From Ochrobactrum sp. Marseille-Q0166 (GTDB lineage Bacteria > Pseudomonadota > Alphaproteobacteria > Rhizobiales > Rhizobiaceae), in contig NZ_JACJUO010000003.1 of NCBI RefSeq assembly GCF_014397025.1, forward strand, positions 248,001 through 312,000: a DNA stretch of 64,000 nucleotides, in the 5' to 3' direction. The number at the start of each line of letters is the position of its first letter. Within the stretch, counting starts at the first letter, position 1. The translations under genes were made by a program, and so were the position numbers. The notes under the pieces were generated by a model. It made no database searches. It had not been told where the DNA came from and saw nothing but the letters and a program-made list of their open reading frames with translations. Positions 46,582 to 56,084 of the stretch are shown one piece after another.

Positions 46582-47395
46582 GGCTGTGTCGCAAAATTTT
46601 GATCAGATTAAAGGCGGGCGTATCTCCGGACGCAATTATGCTGCGAGCTCCGCAAAGAGCTCGAATGGCGAGCGATTGTCATTTGCAAATTGCTTCTTGC
46701 GGATCATATGTGCGACTTCAATGCCCACGATTGTTGCTGATGCGCTGTGAAACGCGTTGGAGCCCATCATCGGTTTGGTGACCCGCTTGATGAACAGATG
46801 ATCTTGTTCAAGAATATTATTGAGATATTTGACCTGAAGAATTTCAATCATTTTGCTTGAACCGGTGATCTTCAGAATGTTGTTAACAGCCTGCGCTCCC
46901 GCTGGATTGGCTCCACTTTTATCAATGATTATTTTGTTTGGAACGCCATTGCTTGAAATGGTTTTCTCCAAAAACGCCTTGCAGCGCCGAGATTTCGCCG
47001 TTCAGAGAGCATGAAATCGAGCGTTTGACCGTCACGATCAACAGCCCGATACAGATAGGTCCATTTCCCTTTGAGCTTTATATAGGTCTCGTCAACACGC
47101 CAGGAGCCAAGCGTTGGCCGTTTACGTCTTTGTGCTTCAGCCGCGATCTGGGGGGCGTAACGAACCACCCAGCGGTTCAGTGTTGCATGGTCCATGTCGA
47201 CACCCCGCTCAGCCATGATCTCCTCAAGGTCACGATAGGAAACCGAATATCGGACGTAAAAGAAAACGGCAGAAAGCATCACACTTTTGGGGAAATGAGC
47301 TCCTTGGAAATCAATCGCCATCCCCGCTCTCCTCACTCAATGATGCCTCGCAGCGTAAAATAGCTCAGAAAAAATGAACCTTTTGCGACAGAGCC
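46582..47395 (-). mobile_element. IS6-family insertion sequence, 814 bp, frameshifted
   Basis: The ends are inverted: GGCTGTGTCGCAAAA at 46582-46596 and TTTTGCGACAGAGCC at 47381-47395 (one mismatch in 15). The length is typical of IS6. The eight bases outside each end differ (TGGAAGGA and CCATGCCA), so there is no target duplication, which points to a later recombination or deletion across the element. Confidence 0.85.
46636..47321 (-). pseudogene. IS6-family transposase, one frameshift
   Basis: The N-terminal frame (47321 down to about 46971) has AIDFQGAHFPKSVMLSAVFF, YRDLEEIMAERGV and SWRVDETYIKLKGKWTYLYRA with the first catalytic aspartate. A frame break near 46970 moves to LEKTISSNGVPNKIIIDKSG (second D), then LNNILEQDHLFIKRVTKPMM with the glutamate, and ends FELFAELAA. 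Repair of one small indel would give a normal IS6 transposase. Confidence 0.85.
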
Positions 47396-47396
47396 C

Positions 47397-47533
47397 CATG
47401 CCATTGTCCTCAATAACTGCGGCCATTCTTTCTCGGACGAGGCTGATATTGTCGAGCACATTACCCGGATGATTGCTGGCTATCTGCGCACTGAACCAAT
47501 ACCTATCCGTGTTATTTTGAAAGAAGCGGCCTG
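47397..47533 (+). pseudogene. C-terminal fragment of an unidentified protein
   Basis: Directly after the IS6 end, a 45-codon frame reads HAIVLNNCGHSFSDEADIVE and then HITRMIAGYLRTEPIPIRVI, ending LKEAA-stop. The last part recalls small tautomerase-like proteins, but I cannot assign it with confidence. The 5' part was removed by the IS6 event. Confidence 0.4.
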
Positions 47534-47579
47534 ATTCTAATTGTTTAAAGGCTGAACTCGAACAAAACGCCTTCATCGG

Positions 47580-47866
47580 ATGACAAATGACATTTGGATG
47601 AAAGGATTATTATTATCAAAGGTAAACGCTATTTTCTTTGGCAAGCAGTTGATCAGGATGGCTTCACGTTAGAGGTTTTAGTCCAGAAATGCCATACTCC
47701 AAGCGCTTCATGCGCAAACGAGCGATAGGCCTTAACGTTTGCGATCATCACCAGCATAAAGGTCTGAACAACCGGTCAGAGACTTCACATCAGCCGATCC
47801 GACGACGCGAGCGGGTTATGCAGCGCTTTAAATCGGCGCGACATGTGCATAAAAGAGCAAGTTAGG
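47580..47866 (+). pseudogene. Second IS6-family transposase relic
   Basis: A separate, more diverged IS6 transposase remnant on the other strand. HLDERIIIIKGKRYFLWQAV and DQDGFTLEVLVQ hold the first catalytic aspartate, and after an internal loss HQHKGLNNRSETSHQPIRRR and MQRFKSARHVH give the tail with the glutamate region. Neither N terminus nor IS ends remain. Confidence 0.72.
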
Positions 47867-47914
47867 TCGGCACGCACGTTAAAGTAACGGTGCCTAACGG
47901 AGCATTTCGTGCGA

Positions 47915-49120
47915 TCATGCTTGATTAGGCGGGAATCCATGCTCTTTGGCGAGAAAAGCTATAGCGTAGGTCAACAATAGCAACGTCAACACCGACCATG
48001 AGAGCCATGTGACATCTGTATGTTGGAGCAATACCCCACCCACAAGTCCGCCCCCCGCAATCGCAAGGTTCCAGGCGGTAACTATCATAGATTGCGCCAC
48101 ATCCGACGATTCATATGCTGTGTTTGCTGCGGCTGTTTGGAACAGAGTGGCAGCTCCGCCGAAAGCCAGCCCCCACATTACTGTCGCCGACCATACTAGA
48201 CTCTGCACATTACCCCATATGCTAAGCATAAGTGCTGCAATACTGAAAAGTAAAATGCTTGCTAAGACGAGCTCACGCAGCCATCGGCCGATGAAATAGC
48301 CAACAATGCAGATTCCAACAACTGCCATTATTCCAAATAAGAGCAAAATAATTTCAAGCTTAGAAGCCAGTCCCGAAGGCCCGACAAGCGGACCAATATA
48401 GGTGTAAAGAATATTATGAGCGAGAACGAATAATAGAGTTACAAGCAACACTGACTTGATACCATCAATTGACAATGTTCCAAATATAGACGTCTTATCC
48501 CTAGTAGTCGTTCCAGGATAGTTCGGTACCTTTATAAATACCAAAAAAATCAATGCTATAGTAAGAACCATCATCAATAAAAACGTCGTTCTCCACCCAA
48601 TGAAGGAACCGATCATAGTGCCCGCGGGGATGCCTAATGATAAAGCGAGTGGAGTACCAACCATAGCAACAGCAATTGCACGACCTCGCAATTGTTCTGA
48701 AACCATTCGTGCTGCATATCCTGCCAGCATCGCCCAAAGAAGCCCAGCACAAATTCCCGCAAATAGGCGGGCTAGCAGCATAATGCTATAACTTCCTGTG
48801 ATCGCCGTCATGCTATTGGCTATGGCAAAGCCTGAAATAGCGCAAAGCAGTACCGGTTTTCGCGGAAAATGCTGCGTGAGCGTGGTCAACGGAATAGCTG
48901 CTATAAGTGAGCCGACAGCATATACTGTAATGAGCTGGCCAATCGCAGAGGGACTGGCACTAAGTTCCCTACTCATTAAAGGAAGAAGACCAGCAGGCAA
49001 GGCTTCCGTCAGGATTGTTATGAAGCCTGCCATAGCGAGGGTGAGCAAAGCAGCCATCGGCAATCTGGTTTCATCATTACCTTCAACGCGATCTTGATTT
49101 TCTAAAATTAAGCTGGGCAT
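47915..49120 (-). CDS. MFS efflux transporter (AraJ/CmlA-like), copy B
   Basis: A 401-residue DHA1-type MFS protein with about 12 membrane segments. TEALPAGLLPLMSRELSA and YAVGSLIAAIPLTTLTQHFPRK correspond point by point to the protein at 21051-22259, as does NILYTYIGPLVGPSGLA. The two are clear paralogues. AT-richer codons suggest a different history. It follows the monooxygenase-like gene by five bases and shares its promoter, opposite a LysR gene. Confidence 0.85.
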   Translation of the reverse strand: MPSLILENQDRVEGNDETRLPMAALLTLAMAGFITILTEALPAGLLPLMSRELSASPSAIGQLITVYAVGSLIAAIPLTTLTQHFPRKPVLLCAISGFAIANSMTAITGSYSIMLLARLFAGICAGLLWAMLAGYAARMVSEQLRGRAIAVAMVGTPLALSLGIPAGTMIGSFIGWRTTFLLMMVLTIALIFLVFIKVPNYPGTTTRDKTSIFGTLSIDGIKSVLLVTLLFVLAHNILYTYIGPLVGPSGLASKLEIILLLFGIMAVVGICIVGYFIGRWLRELVLASILLFSIAALMLSIWGNVQSLVWSATVMWGLAFGGAATLFQTAAANTAYESSDVAQSMIVTAWNLAIAGGGLVGGVLLQHTDVTWLSWSVLTLLLLTYAIAFLAKEHGFPPNQA

Positions 49121-49125
49121 TGTAA

Positions 49126-49482
49126 TTAGCCGCGAAGCCCAAGTTTCGGTAAAACCAAATCGTGCACTTGATAGGTATGGAATTCACTTTTTGAGACGGT
49201 ATCTAACTTACGAAACTTTTCGACGAAGACAGGATCGGAGAAGAACTCATCCACATTGTCTGCGCCCTGAATAGCTTCAATATTAACAACTGTGAGCCCA
49301 TCCGTACTTTTGGCGAGATTGCTCCACAGGAAACCAAGTTTTCTCTCCGCCACATAATGAACTACATCCTGAATGATTTGAAATGCTTCATCCTGCTTGC
49401 CTGGAAAAGCATGAATAACATTGACGATGAATGTGGTTGGAACTGGCGACGACGTAAATCCGGCAGAAGGCTTCATATCCAT
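49126..49482 (-). CDS. ABM-domain small protein (antibiotic biosynthesis monooxygenase-like)
   Basis: A 118-residue protein with the dimeric ferredoxin-like ABM fold expected from FIVNVIHAFPGKQDEAFQII and GFLWSNLAKSTDGLTVVNIE. Members include cofactor-free monooxygenases that oxidise quinol-like or polyketide substrates, and stress proteins. AAGGAAG precedes the ATG. Placement before an efflux pump gene, in one operon, suggests modification and export of the same toxic compound. Confidence 0.78.
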   Translation of the reverse strand: MDMKPSAGFTSSPVPTTFIVNVIHAFPGKQDEAFQIIQDVVHYVAERKLGFLWSNLAKSTDGLTVVNIEAIQGADNVDEFFSDPVFVEKFRKLDTVSKSEFHTYQVHDLVLPKLGLRG

Positions 49483-49498
49483 TGTAAACTTCCTTGAA

Positions 49499-49517
49499 AA
49501 GATGAGTCATTCATCTT
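49499..49517. promoter_or_regulatory. Inverted repeat AAGATGA-N5-TCATCTT upstream of the ABM gene
   Basis: A perfect 7+7 palindrome lies 16 bases upstream of the ABM start, in the space shared with the divergent LysR gene. It is a candidate LysR or repressor site. Confidence 0.45.
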
Positions 49518-49606
49518 GCGACACACTGGATATCGCCTTCCAAATAAGTGATAAATAATCTTCTATTCTCATAAGACAGGAATTTATTTCCGTAATAGAG
49601 AGTTCT

Positions 49607-50509
49607 ATGGATAAGCTCGCAACCTTGAAGATATTCGTTCAAACAGCTGAAAGCGGTAGCTTTGTCGCGGCCTCCCAACGCATGGGGCTTACCAGTTCGG
49701 CAATAGGCAAAGCAGTGGCGCGCCTTGAGCATGATGTCGGAGTTTCTCTATTTCATCGCTCGACCCGCAGCATGACGCTGACGGAAGAAGGGAGTTTCTT
49801 TCTCGATACTTGTAAAAGAATATTATCGGAACTTGATGCCGCAGAAGCACAACTCTCCCGGTCGCACAGCACACCATGCGGTCTGTTACGTGTAAGCTTT
49901 CCGCTGACCGGAATGCTACTCATGCCAACCATTTCTGCATTTATGAAGGCCTATCCTGCAATCGATCTTGACCTCGATTTCACCGATCGGCTGGTTGATG
50001 TGATAGAGGAAGGGTTTGATGCCGTTGTGCGCACGGGCGAAGTTCGGGATACGCGGCTGATGAACCGCAAACTGGGAACGTTCAAACATCGGGTTGTCGC
50101 ATCACCCGACTATCTGAAACAACAAGGTACGCCACGTTTACCAAAGGATCTACTGCAGCATAGGTGTATGCATCACCGCTATGCTAATTCGGGAAAACTG
50201 GAACCTTGGCCTCTCATTGCAGATCAAACAGAGACCCGCATGATATTGCCGATAACGACCGTTGCCAGTACTTTGGAGCCGCTTATCCACCTCGCAGAAA
50301 ACGGCTTTGGCATCACGTGTTTGCCTAGTTTCGCAGTTAAACAGCAGATTGCAGAAGGCAAACTTGTTCCGATACTCGATGAATATCTTGCGGAAACAGG
50401 TATCTTCCGAGCTCTATGGCCGACGAACCGATATTTATCTCCTAAAGTCCGTGTATTTGTCGACTTCATGGTTGCAAATCTGTTCGCGACGGGAGGCACC
50501 CAGCTCTAA
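49607..50509 (+). CDS. LysR-family transcriptional regulator (MFS-linked, copy B)
   Basis: A 300-residue LysR regulator. The helix-turn-helix region (FVQTAESGSFVAASQRMGLT, then SAIGKAVARLEHDVGVSLFHR) and DRLVDVIEEGFDAVVRTGE closely parallel the regulator at 22439. It diverges from the ABM/MFS operon, its presumed target. It ends seven bases before the 3' end of the convergent ATPase gene. Confidence 0.88.
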   Translation: MDKLATLKIFVQTAESGSFVAASQRMGLTSSAIGKAVARLEHDVGVSLFHRSTRSMTLTEEGSFFLDTCKRILSELDAAEAQLSRSHSTPCGLLRVSFPLTGMLLMPTISAFMKAYPAIDLDLDFTDRLVDVIEEGFDAVVRTGEVRDTRLMNRKLGTFKHRVVASPDYLKQQGTPRLPKDLLQHRCMHHRYANSGKLEPWPLIADQTETRMILPITTVASTLEPLIHLAENGFGITCLPSFAVKQQIAEGKLVPILDEYLAETGIFRALWPTNRYLSPKVRVFVDFMVANLFATGGTQL

Positions 50510-50515
50510 ATCACG

Positions 50516-52183
50516 CTAACTCAAGTCTCTCCGCACCAACGCTTCATTGACATCAGGGACTGCGTTGATAAGCATTTTCGTGTAGGCATGTGTTGGGTTT
50601 TCAAAAATATCTTCAACCTCCCCCTGCTCTACAAGAACACCATGACGCAATATCCCAACACGATCAGCCATCTGTCTCACAACTGCAAGGTTATGGCTTA
50701 TCAGCAGGTAAGTAAGATTAAATTCCGCCTGTAACGTCGTCATTAAGTCGAGAACCTGAGCCTGCACCGAAACATCAAGTGCAGATGTGGGTTCATCGCA
50801 AATAATAAAACGGGGGCGGCTGGCAAGTGCTCGTGCGATTGCAATGCGTTGCCTTTGTCCGCCAGAAAACTCATGCGGATAGCGCCGCAAAGAGTCCTGA
50901 GGTAACCTTACCTTATCCAATAAATCGCTCACGAGGGCCTTAACAGCGGAAGGGTCACGTTCAAGCTTCAAGCGTCGGACAGGCTCTGCAATAATATCGC
51001 CGACACGCCAGTGAGGGTTGAGGCTGGCATATGGATCCTGAAATATCATCTGCACCGCACCGTTATGATCGAGAGAAGCTCCATCAGAACGTTCTTTACC
51101 ATCAACTTTGATCAACCCCTCTCCAATTGGTAAGAGACCGGCAACAACCCGCGCAATTGTCGATTTACCGGAGCCGGATTCACCCACAAGTGCATAGGTT
51201 TCACCTTCTCGAATATGAAATGAGACATTGTTCACAGCACGAAGATTATTCTGCCTTTCCTCGCGCTTCCAGAAGAAAAAGCCGCGACTTCCAACACGAA
51301 AATCGTGCGCAAGGTTTTCAACGCGCAACATCTCCTTGGTTGATGATTGTGGAGGTTTGCGGAGGTTTTTCTGGTGAATAGAGGGCGTGGCTGCGATCAA
51401 TCCGCGGGTATATTCTTCACGCGGTGTCTGGATCACATCACGGACGGATCCGGCCTCCACAGCTCGACCGTGATGAAGCACCAAAACACGATCGGCAATC
51501 TCCGCAATGACGCCCATGTCATGCGTAATAAGCAAAACAGCCAAGCCACGTTCAACGCAAAGTTTTTTAAGAAGCGCAACAATCTGAGCCTGAACCGAAA
51601 CATCGAGAGCCGAGGTCGGCTCATCAGCAATAAGCAGTTCCGGGTTGGCGGCAATTGCCAGAGCAATAACAACGCGCTGGCGCATACCACCAGAAAACTC
51701 ATGCGGATAAGCATCAAGTCGTCGCTCAGCCTCCAGGATTCCAACCTCTGTCAGAAGCTCAATTGCCCGTTTACGCGCAGCCGACTGGGAAAGGGGAAGA
51801 TGACGGCGTATCGTCTCGATTAATTGCCGGCCAATCGTGTAAAGTGGGTTGAGACTTGAAAGGGGATCCTGAAAGACAGTTCCTATTTTTTTACCACGTA
51901 AAGCTGCTAATTCTTTATCCGGCAAATTATCAATACGCTGTCCCTTGAGATGAATTTCACCACCGGCAACATATCCGGGAGCGTCAAGCAGACGTGTTAT
52001 CGCCGAACCGGTCATTGATTTTCCTGCGCCTGACTCTCCAATCATTCCAAGCACTTCACCGGCATGGATATCGAAAGACACATTATTAACGGCATGGAAT
52101 ACATAGCCATCCGCAGGGAAGTCCACTTTCAGATTGCGTACGGTTAATATGGGAGTTCCCTCTTTGCTCGACGCATCATGCAT
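50516..52183 (-). CDS. Peptide-type ABC transporter ATPase, two nucleotide-binding domains
   Basis: A 555-residue fused ATPase. Domain 1 has [24 protein letters not shown] and [11 protein letters not shown]; domain 2, from about residue 285, has [24 protein letters not shown] and [11 protein letters not shown]. The terminal residue of the first Walker A is Met where Ser or Thr is usual. It is the last gene of a four-gene importer operon, overlapping the permease stop by one base. Confidence 0.88.
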   Translation of the reverse strand: MHDASSKEGTPILTVRNLKVDFPADGYVFHAVNNVSFDIHAGEVLGMIGESGAGKSMTGSAITRLLDAPGYVAGGEIHLKGQRIDNLPDKELAALRGKKIGTVFQDPLSSLNPLYTIGRQLIETIRRHLPLSQSAARKRAIELLTEVGILEAERRLDAYPHEFSGGMRQRVVIALAIAANPELLIADEPTSALDVSVQAQIVALLKKLCVERGLAVLLITHDMGVIAEIADRVLVLHHGRAVEAGSVRDVIQTPREEYTRGLIAATPSIHQKNLRKPPQSSTKEMLRVENLAHDFRVGSRGFFFWKREERQNNLRAVNNVSFHIREGETYALVGESGSGKSTIARVVAGLLPIGEGLIKVDGKERSDGASLDHNGAVQMIFQDPYASLNPHWRVGDIIAEPVRRLKLERDPSAVKALVSDLLDKVRLPQDSLRRYPHEFSGGQRQRIAIARALASRPRFIICDEPTSALDVSVQAQVLDLMTTLQAEFNLTYLLISHNLAVVRQMADRVGILRHGVLVEQGEVEDIFENPTHAYTKMLINAVPDVNEALVRRDLS

Positions 52184-53130
52184 TAGCGTTGCCCCAGCTT
52201 TTTCGGATTGAGAAAATCGCGTAGCCGGTCACCAAGCAAATTTATGGACAAAGCAAGCAGAACCAACGTGACCGCAGGAAAGAAGAAGATCCACCATTCG
52301 CCTGAAAACAAAAACTGCTGTCCATTGCGAATGAGTGTACCCAATGATGGGCGTGTGGGCGGAACCCCTACCCCAAGATAAGACAGTGTTGCTTCTTCCA
52401 GTATCGCCAGAGCCAGCCCCAATGTTGCCACGACGAGCGTTGGGCCGAGCAAGTTGGGCAAAATATGCGTAAGCAACAAACGAAGAGGGCGAACACCAAT
52501 CAGCCTTGCAGCTGCGACATAGTCCTTACGCCGCTCAACCAGGACTGCACCTCGAACTATACGCGCAAATTGTGGCCAATTCGAAAGACCAATTGCGAAA
52601 ATCAGGAGCCACACAGCAGCTGCCTCCTGATGCGCGGAAGGAACCAACCCTTGCGCAAGGCCAAAAATTAGAAGTGCAATCAGTATTGTAGGGAATGTCA
52701 ATTGAGTGTCGGCTATGCGCATGATGATCGTATCGAGCAGCCCACCTGCATATCCGCTGATAAGTCCGGCGCTGACACCGATTAACAATGATACAAAGGT
52801 TGCAGACACAGCCACCAGCAAAGAAACACGGCTTCCATAAAGAATAGAGGAAAATATATCGCGGCCCTGATGATCCGTCCCCATCAGAAATGTGTTGCCT
52901 GTAAACGCACTGGGCTGCAAAGGCGCACTCAAACCGTCCATAAGATTCAGCGTTGCCGGATCAAAGGGTGAATATGGTGCTATCAAAGGGGCAAATACTG
53001 CGCCCAATACCAGTATTGCAGCAAAAAATGCGGCAATTGTAGCAACCAGTGGTAACCGTTTGGAGTACGATTTAACCCCGGCCGAACGGCGATGATGGGC
53101 CATTTCTACAGAAAAAGGCGTATCTGTCAT
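52183..53130 (-). CDS. Peptide-type ABC transporter permease (DppC-like)
   Basis: A 315-residue permease with FLMGTDHQGRDIFSSILYGS, SYLGVGVPPTRPSLGTLI and the coupling segment YVAAARLIGVRPLRLLLTHILPN. The ATG at 53130 has GGGAGCG upstream; an open frame extends 44 codons further but lies in the previous gene. It starts one base after the stop of the DppB-like gene. Confidence 0.88.
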   Translation of the reverse strand: MTDTPFSVEMAHHRRSAGVKSYSKRLPLVATIAAFFAAILVLGAVFAPLIAPYSPFDPATLNLMDGLSAPLQPSAFTGNTFLMGTDHQGRDIFSSILYGSRVSLLVAVSATFVSLLIGVSAGLISGYAGGLLDTIIMRIADTQLTFPTILIALLIFGLAQGLVPSAHQEAAAVWLLIFAIGLSNWPQFARIVRGAVLVERRKDYVAAARLIGVRPLRLLLTHILPNLLGPTLVVATLGLALAILEEATLSYLGVGVPPTRPSLGTLIRNGQQFLFSGEWWIFFFPAVTLVLLALSINLLGDRLRDFLNPKKLGQR

Positions 53131-53131
53131 A

Positions 53132-54118
53132 TTACGCTCCCGTCTTGATACGGTCGAAACGAAGACGCGGATCAACAGAAAAATAAAGAAGATCAACCAC
53201 GAGATTGATGCTGACAAAAAGCAGAGATATGAAAACCAGATATGCAGCCATAACGGGCACATCGACGGCCTGTACGGAGTTGATAAAGAGCGAACCCACG
53301 CCCGGCCACTGAAACACCGTCTCCGTCACAATAGCAAAAGCGATGACTGAACCAAGTTGTAGTCCGACCACTGTTATCACCGGAACGAGGGTATTTTTCA
53401 GCGCATGTCCGAAATAGATACTCCGGCTGGAAAGACCACGCGCTTTTGCAAAACGGATATAATCCTGCCGCAAAACATCAAGCATTTCCGACCGGATCAA
53501 ACGCATGAGCAGGGTAGTTTGAAACAGGGACAAAGTGATTGCCGGCAATATCAAAGAGCGCAAACCTGATGTTGTCAAAAAACCGGTGGTCCACCAGTTA
53601 CCAAGCTCGATAACCTGCCCTCTTCCAAAGGAGGGCAGCCAGCCCAACTCGACGGAAAATAGATAGATCAGCCCCACTCCGATCAGGAATGTTGGCAACG
53701 AAACTCCAATGAGTGACGATGTCATTATGAATGCAGTCAAGCGCGATTTAGGGCGTAATGCGGCGTAGACACCCAGAATGCCGCCCCCGATAAGAGCTAT
53801 GATTGAAGAGGTTATTGCCAGCTCAATTGTAGCGGGCAGTTTCTCTATGATCATTCGGGTGACTGGTTCCTGCTGTTTGTATGACAGGCCAAAGTCGCCC
53901 GCCAGACCACGCTGTATGAAAGACAAAAATTGCAGATAGACAGGTTTATCCAGTCCCAGACGTTCTTTCAGTTCCAGCCGTTCCTCTAGCCGTGTCTCCT
54001 GACTGGCTATTGATTCCAGTGGGTCGCCGACAAATCGAATAACAGCAAAAGCGATTAGTGCTACCGTGAGCATGACACCCGCAGATTGAAAAATGCGCCT
54101 GATGATAAAACTGGTCAT
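53132..54118 (-). CDS. Peptide-type ABC transporter permease (DppB-like)
   Basis: A 328-residue permease. MTSFIIRRIFQSAGVMLTVA opens it; the first periplasmic loop has GDPLESIASQETRLEERLEL, more charged and slightly longer than the usual PGDP region. The coupling helix is around YIRFAKARGLSSRSIYFGHALKN. It follows the binding-protein gene after a hairpin. Confidence 0.87.
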   Translation of the reverse strand: MTSFIIRRIFQSAGVMLTVALIAFAVIRFVGDPLESIASQETRLEERLELKERLGLDKPVYLQFLSFIQRGLAGDFGLSYKQQEPVTRMIIEKLPATIELAITSSIIALIGGGILGVYAALRPKSRLTAFIMTSSLIGVSLPTFLIGVGLIYLFSVELGWLPSFGRGQVIELGNWWTTGFLTTSGLRSLILPAITLSLFQTTLLMRLIRSEMLDVLRQDYIRFAKARGLSSRSIYFGHALKNTLVPVITVVGLQLGSVIAFAIVTETVFQWPGVGSLFINSVQAVDVPVMAAYLVFISLLFVSINLVVDLLYFSVDPRLRFDRIKTGA

Positions 54119-54171
54119 ATATTCAGCCTGAACTGTACTGCCACCTTGTGGCTGTTATTCATGATTTTGCT

Positions 54172-54199
54172 CTTTCGCCCGCGTATACGAGGGCGAAAG
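54172..54199 (-). promoter_or_regulatory. Intercistronic hairpin after the binding-protein gene
   Basis: A perfect 9-base-pair stem, CTTTCGCCC with GGGCGAAAG, and a 10-base loop begin 15 bases past the stop of the binding-protein gene. A smaller GCCAC/GTGGC hairpin lies 21 bases further on. No U tract is present. Confidence 0.65.
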
Positions 54200-54213
54200 C
54201 AGTGATTAATTGC

Positions 54214-55797
54214 TTACTTGTTGATCGTTGCTTGTCCGATCTTGGGCGAATTATCAGGCTGATGTTCGAGATTAAACTTATCGCGCACCGCCCACGCTCC
54301 AACCTGATTGTGAAGCGGCAGATAAAGGTGCTCCGCTTTCACGAGTTTCCATAGCTCATCAATGGTTGCATCACGCTTGGCTGGGTCTATTTCAGCCCCC
54401 AATGACTCAATTTTCTGGTCAACGTCTGCATTGGAATAGCCGGTCGCATTATAGGCACCATAACGTCCCTGTCGTGTGTGCACCAAATCGTTGAAGTTAT
54501 AGGCACTGTCGAAGGTCGGTACTCCCCAACCAAAAAGATAGAAATCTGTCTTTTGATCAACAATTAAAGGCGAGTGTTGTGCATAGGGTCGTGACGCCAA
54601 ATTTACCTTTACACCTATGCGGCCAAGAAACCCTACAACTGCCTGTGCTATGGCTTCATCATTGACATATCGATTGTTCGGGGTGTCGAGAGTAATGGTA
54701 AAGCCCTGCGGATAACCTGCTTCAGTCAAAAGCGCTTTTGCTTTTTCGACATCAGGCTTTGAATAGCTGTCGAGTTCCTGCGTCCAGCCATGAACAAATG
54801 GCGGAACGATGATACCGGTTGGCACTGAGTTGCCGCGAAGGACAACTGTCTTGATGGCATCGCGGTCTATTGCAAGATCAAAGGCCTCGCGCACCCGAAC
54901 ATCGCTGAGTGGATTTTTATCCTTGACGTCAGAAGAGGCAAGCGGTGCATCATCAACCCGGTAGCCAAGGAAAATGGAGCGGTTTTCGGGGCCAACCGAG
55001 ACGTTGATCCCAGGTGTATTTCGTAGCCGATCAATATCCTGCACGGGTACTTCATGCAGAAAATCCACCTCACCGGAAAGAAGCGCTGCAACGCGTGTCG
55101 CATTGTCGGCAATTGGCGTATAGACAATTTCCGTTATTTCAGGCTTCTTTTCCGCCCAATGGGCTGGGTTGGCATCAAGCACGGTTCGAACCCCCACCTC
55201 ACGGGACTTGAGCGTATATGGACCCGTACCGTTGGTGTTTTTTACCGCATAATTGTCCTTACCGGCTGCAATATCCTGAACGTCTTTAACGTCATGCTTT
55301 TCCGCCCAATCCTTATCAAGAATGTAGGTTCCAGTCAGATTATTGGGATAGATTGCATTGGGAGCACGCAGCTTTACCTCGACCGTATTGTCGTCAACAG
55401 CCGTAACTTTTTCCACGTCTGCATGAAGCTGACGAAGATTGGATTTATCTGATCGCGCCCGATCAAGTGTAAAAACAACATCTTCAGCAGAGAAATCCGC
55501 ACCGTCGTGGAATTTGACATCCTTACGCAGTTTAAAGACCCAAGTGGTCGGGTCACCCTCTTTCAAGCTCCATTCAGTCGCCAGGCGCGGCACCAGCTTG
55601 CCTTCGGCATCACGCCATAGAAGGCTTTCGTAAATATGGTTGAGGATCGCATGTGTGACGCCGTCATTCTGTGCATGAGGATCCAGCGTTAAGGCATCGG
55701 CAGCTCTGGTCCAGCGCAACGTGTCGGCGTTACTAAACTGCGTGGAGGAAGCAATAATCAGTGTAGCCGACAAAAGGCTTAGTATAGTTGATCGCAA
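54214..55797 (-). CDS. Periplasmic substrate-binding protein, SBP family 5 (peptide type)
   Basis: A 527-residue family-5 binding protein with a Sec signal peptide (ILSLLSATLIIASSTQFSNA, cleaved before DTLRW). The mature part has LATEWSLKEGDPTTWVFKLR and VKFHDGADFSAEDVVFTLDR. The start is TTG: a stop codon stands immediately before it, GAGAGGG lies seven bases upstream, and the signal peptide is complete from there. It opens a four-gene importer operon without an adjacent enzyme gene. Confidence 0.87.
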   Translation of the reverse strand: MRSTILSLLSATLIIASSTQFSNADTLRWTRAADALTLDPHAQNDGVTHAILNHIYESLLWRDAEGKLVPRLATEWSLKEGDPTTWVFKLRKDVKFHDGADFSAEDVVFTLDRARSDKSNLRQLHADVEKVTAVDDNTVEVKLRAPNAIYPNNLTGTYILDKDWAEKHDVKDVQDIAAGKDNYAVKNTNGTGPYTLKSREVGVRTVLDANPAHWAEKKPEITEIVYTPIADNATRVAALLSGEVDFLHEVPVQDIDRLRNTPGINVSVGPENRSIFLGYRVDDAPLASSDVKDKNPLSDVRVREAFDLAIDRDAIKTVVLRGNSVPTGIIVPPFVHGWTQELDSYSKPDVEKAKALLTEAGYPQGFTITLDTPNNRYVNDEAIAQAVVGFLGRIGVKVNLASRPYAQHSPLIVDQKTDFYLFGWGVPTFDSAYNFNDLVHTRQGRYGAYNATGYSNADVDQKIESLGAEIDPAKRDATIDELWKLVKAEHLYLPLHNQVGAWAVRDKFNLEHQPDNSPKIGQATINK

Positions 55798-55817
55798 TTA
55801 GAGACCCTCTCATCCAT

Positions 55818-55839
55818 GAAAAACTAGTTAGAGTTTTTC
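55818..55839. promoter_or_regulatory. Inverted repeat GAAAAAC-N8-GTTTTTC upstream of the importer operon
   Basis: A perfect 7+7 dyad lies 20 bases upstream of the TTG start of the binding-protein gene. It could be an operator or a leader hairpin. The remaining 245 bases to 56084 are AT-rich and show no gene; they should carry this promoter and the 3' end of the sugar-importer transcript. Confidence 0.45.
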
Positions 55840-56084
55840 ACAGGAAAGGGACTTGACGCACGCATCAATTAACTAAAATTTTCTACATGATAAAAATATT
55901 CTTCTTATAATTTCCTGTATATGCTCTCCCCACAATCTCACAGCCCTCAAGACTATCTTTATTCGCTCCACTGCAAAACAGCCGCATTATGTAATGGGTA
56001 AATTCTAACTATGTTTACACCGCCACCGATGGGCAACCCAGATTGATCGGATGGAACCCACTCTTCTCTGCTCGATACACTTAA

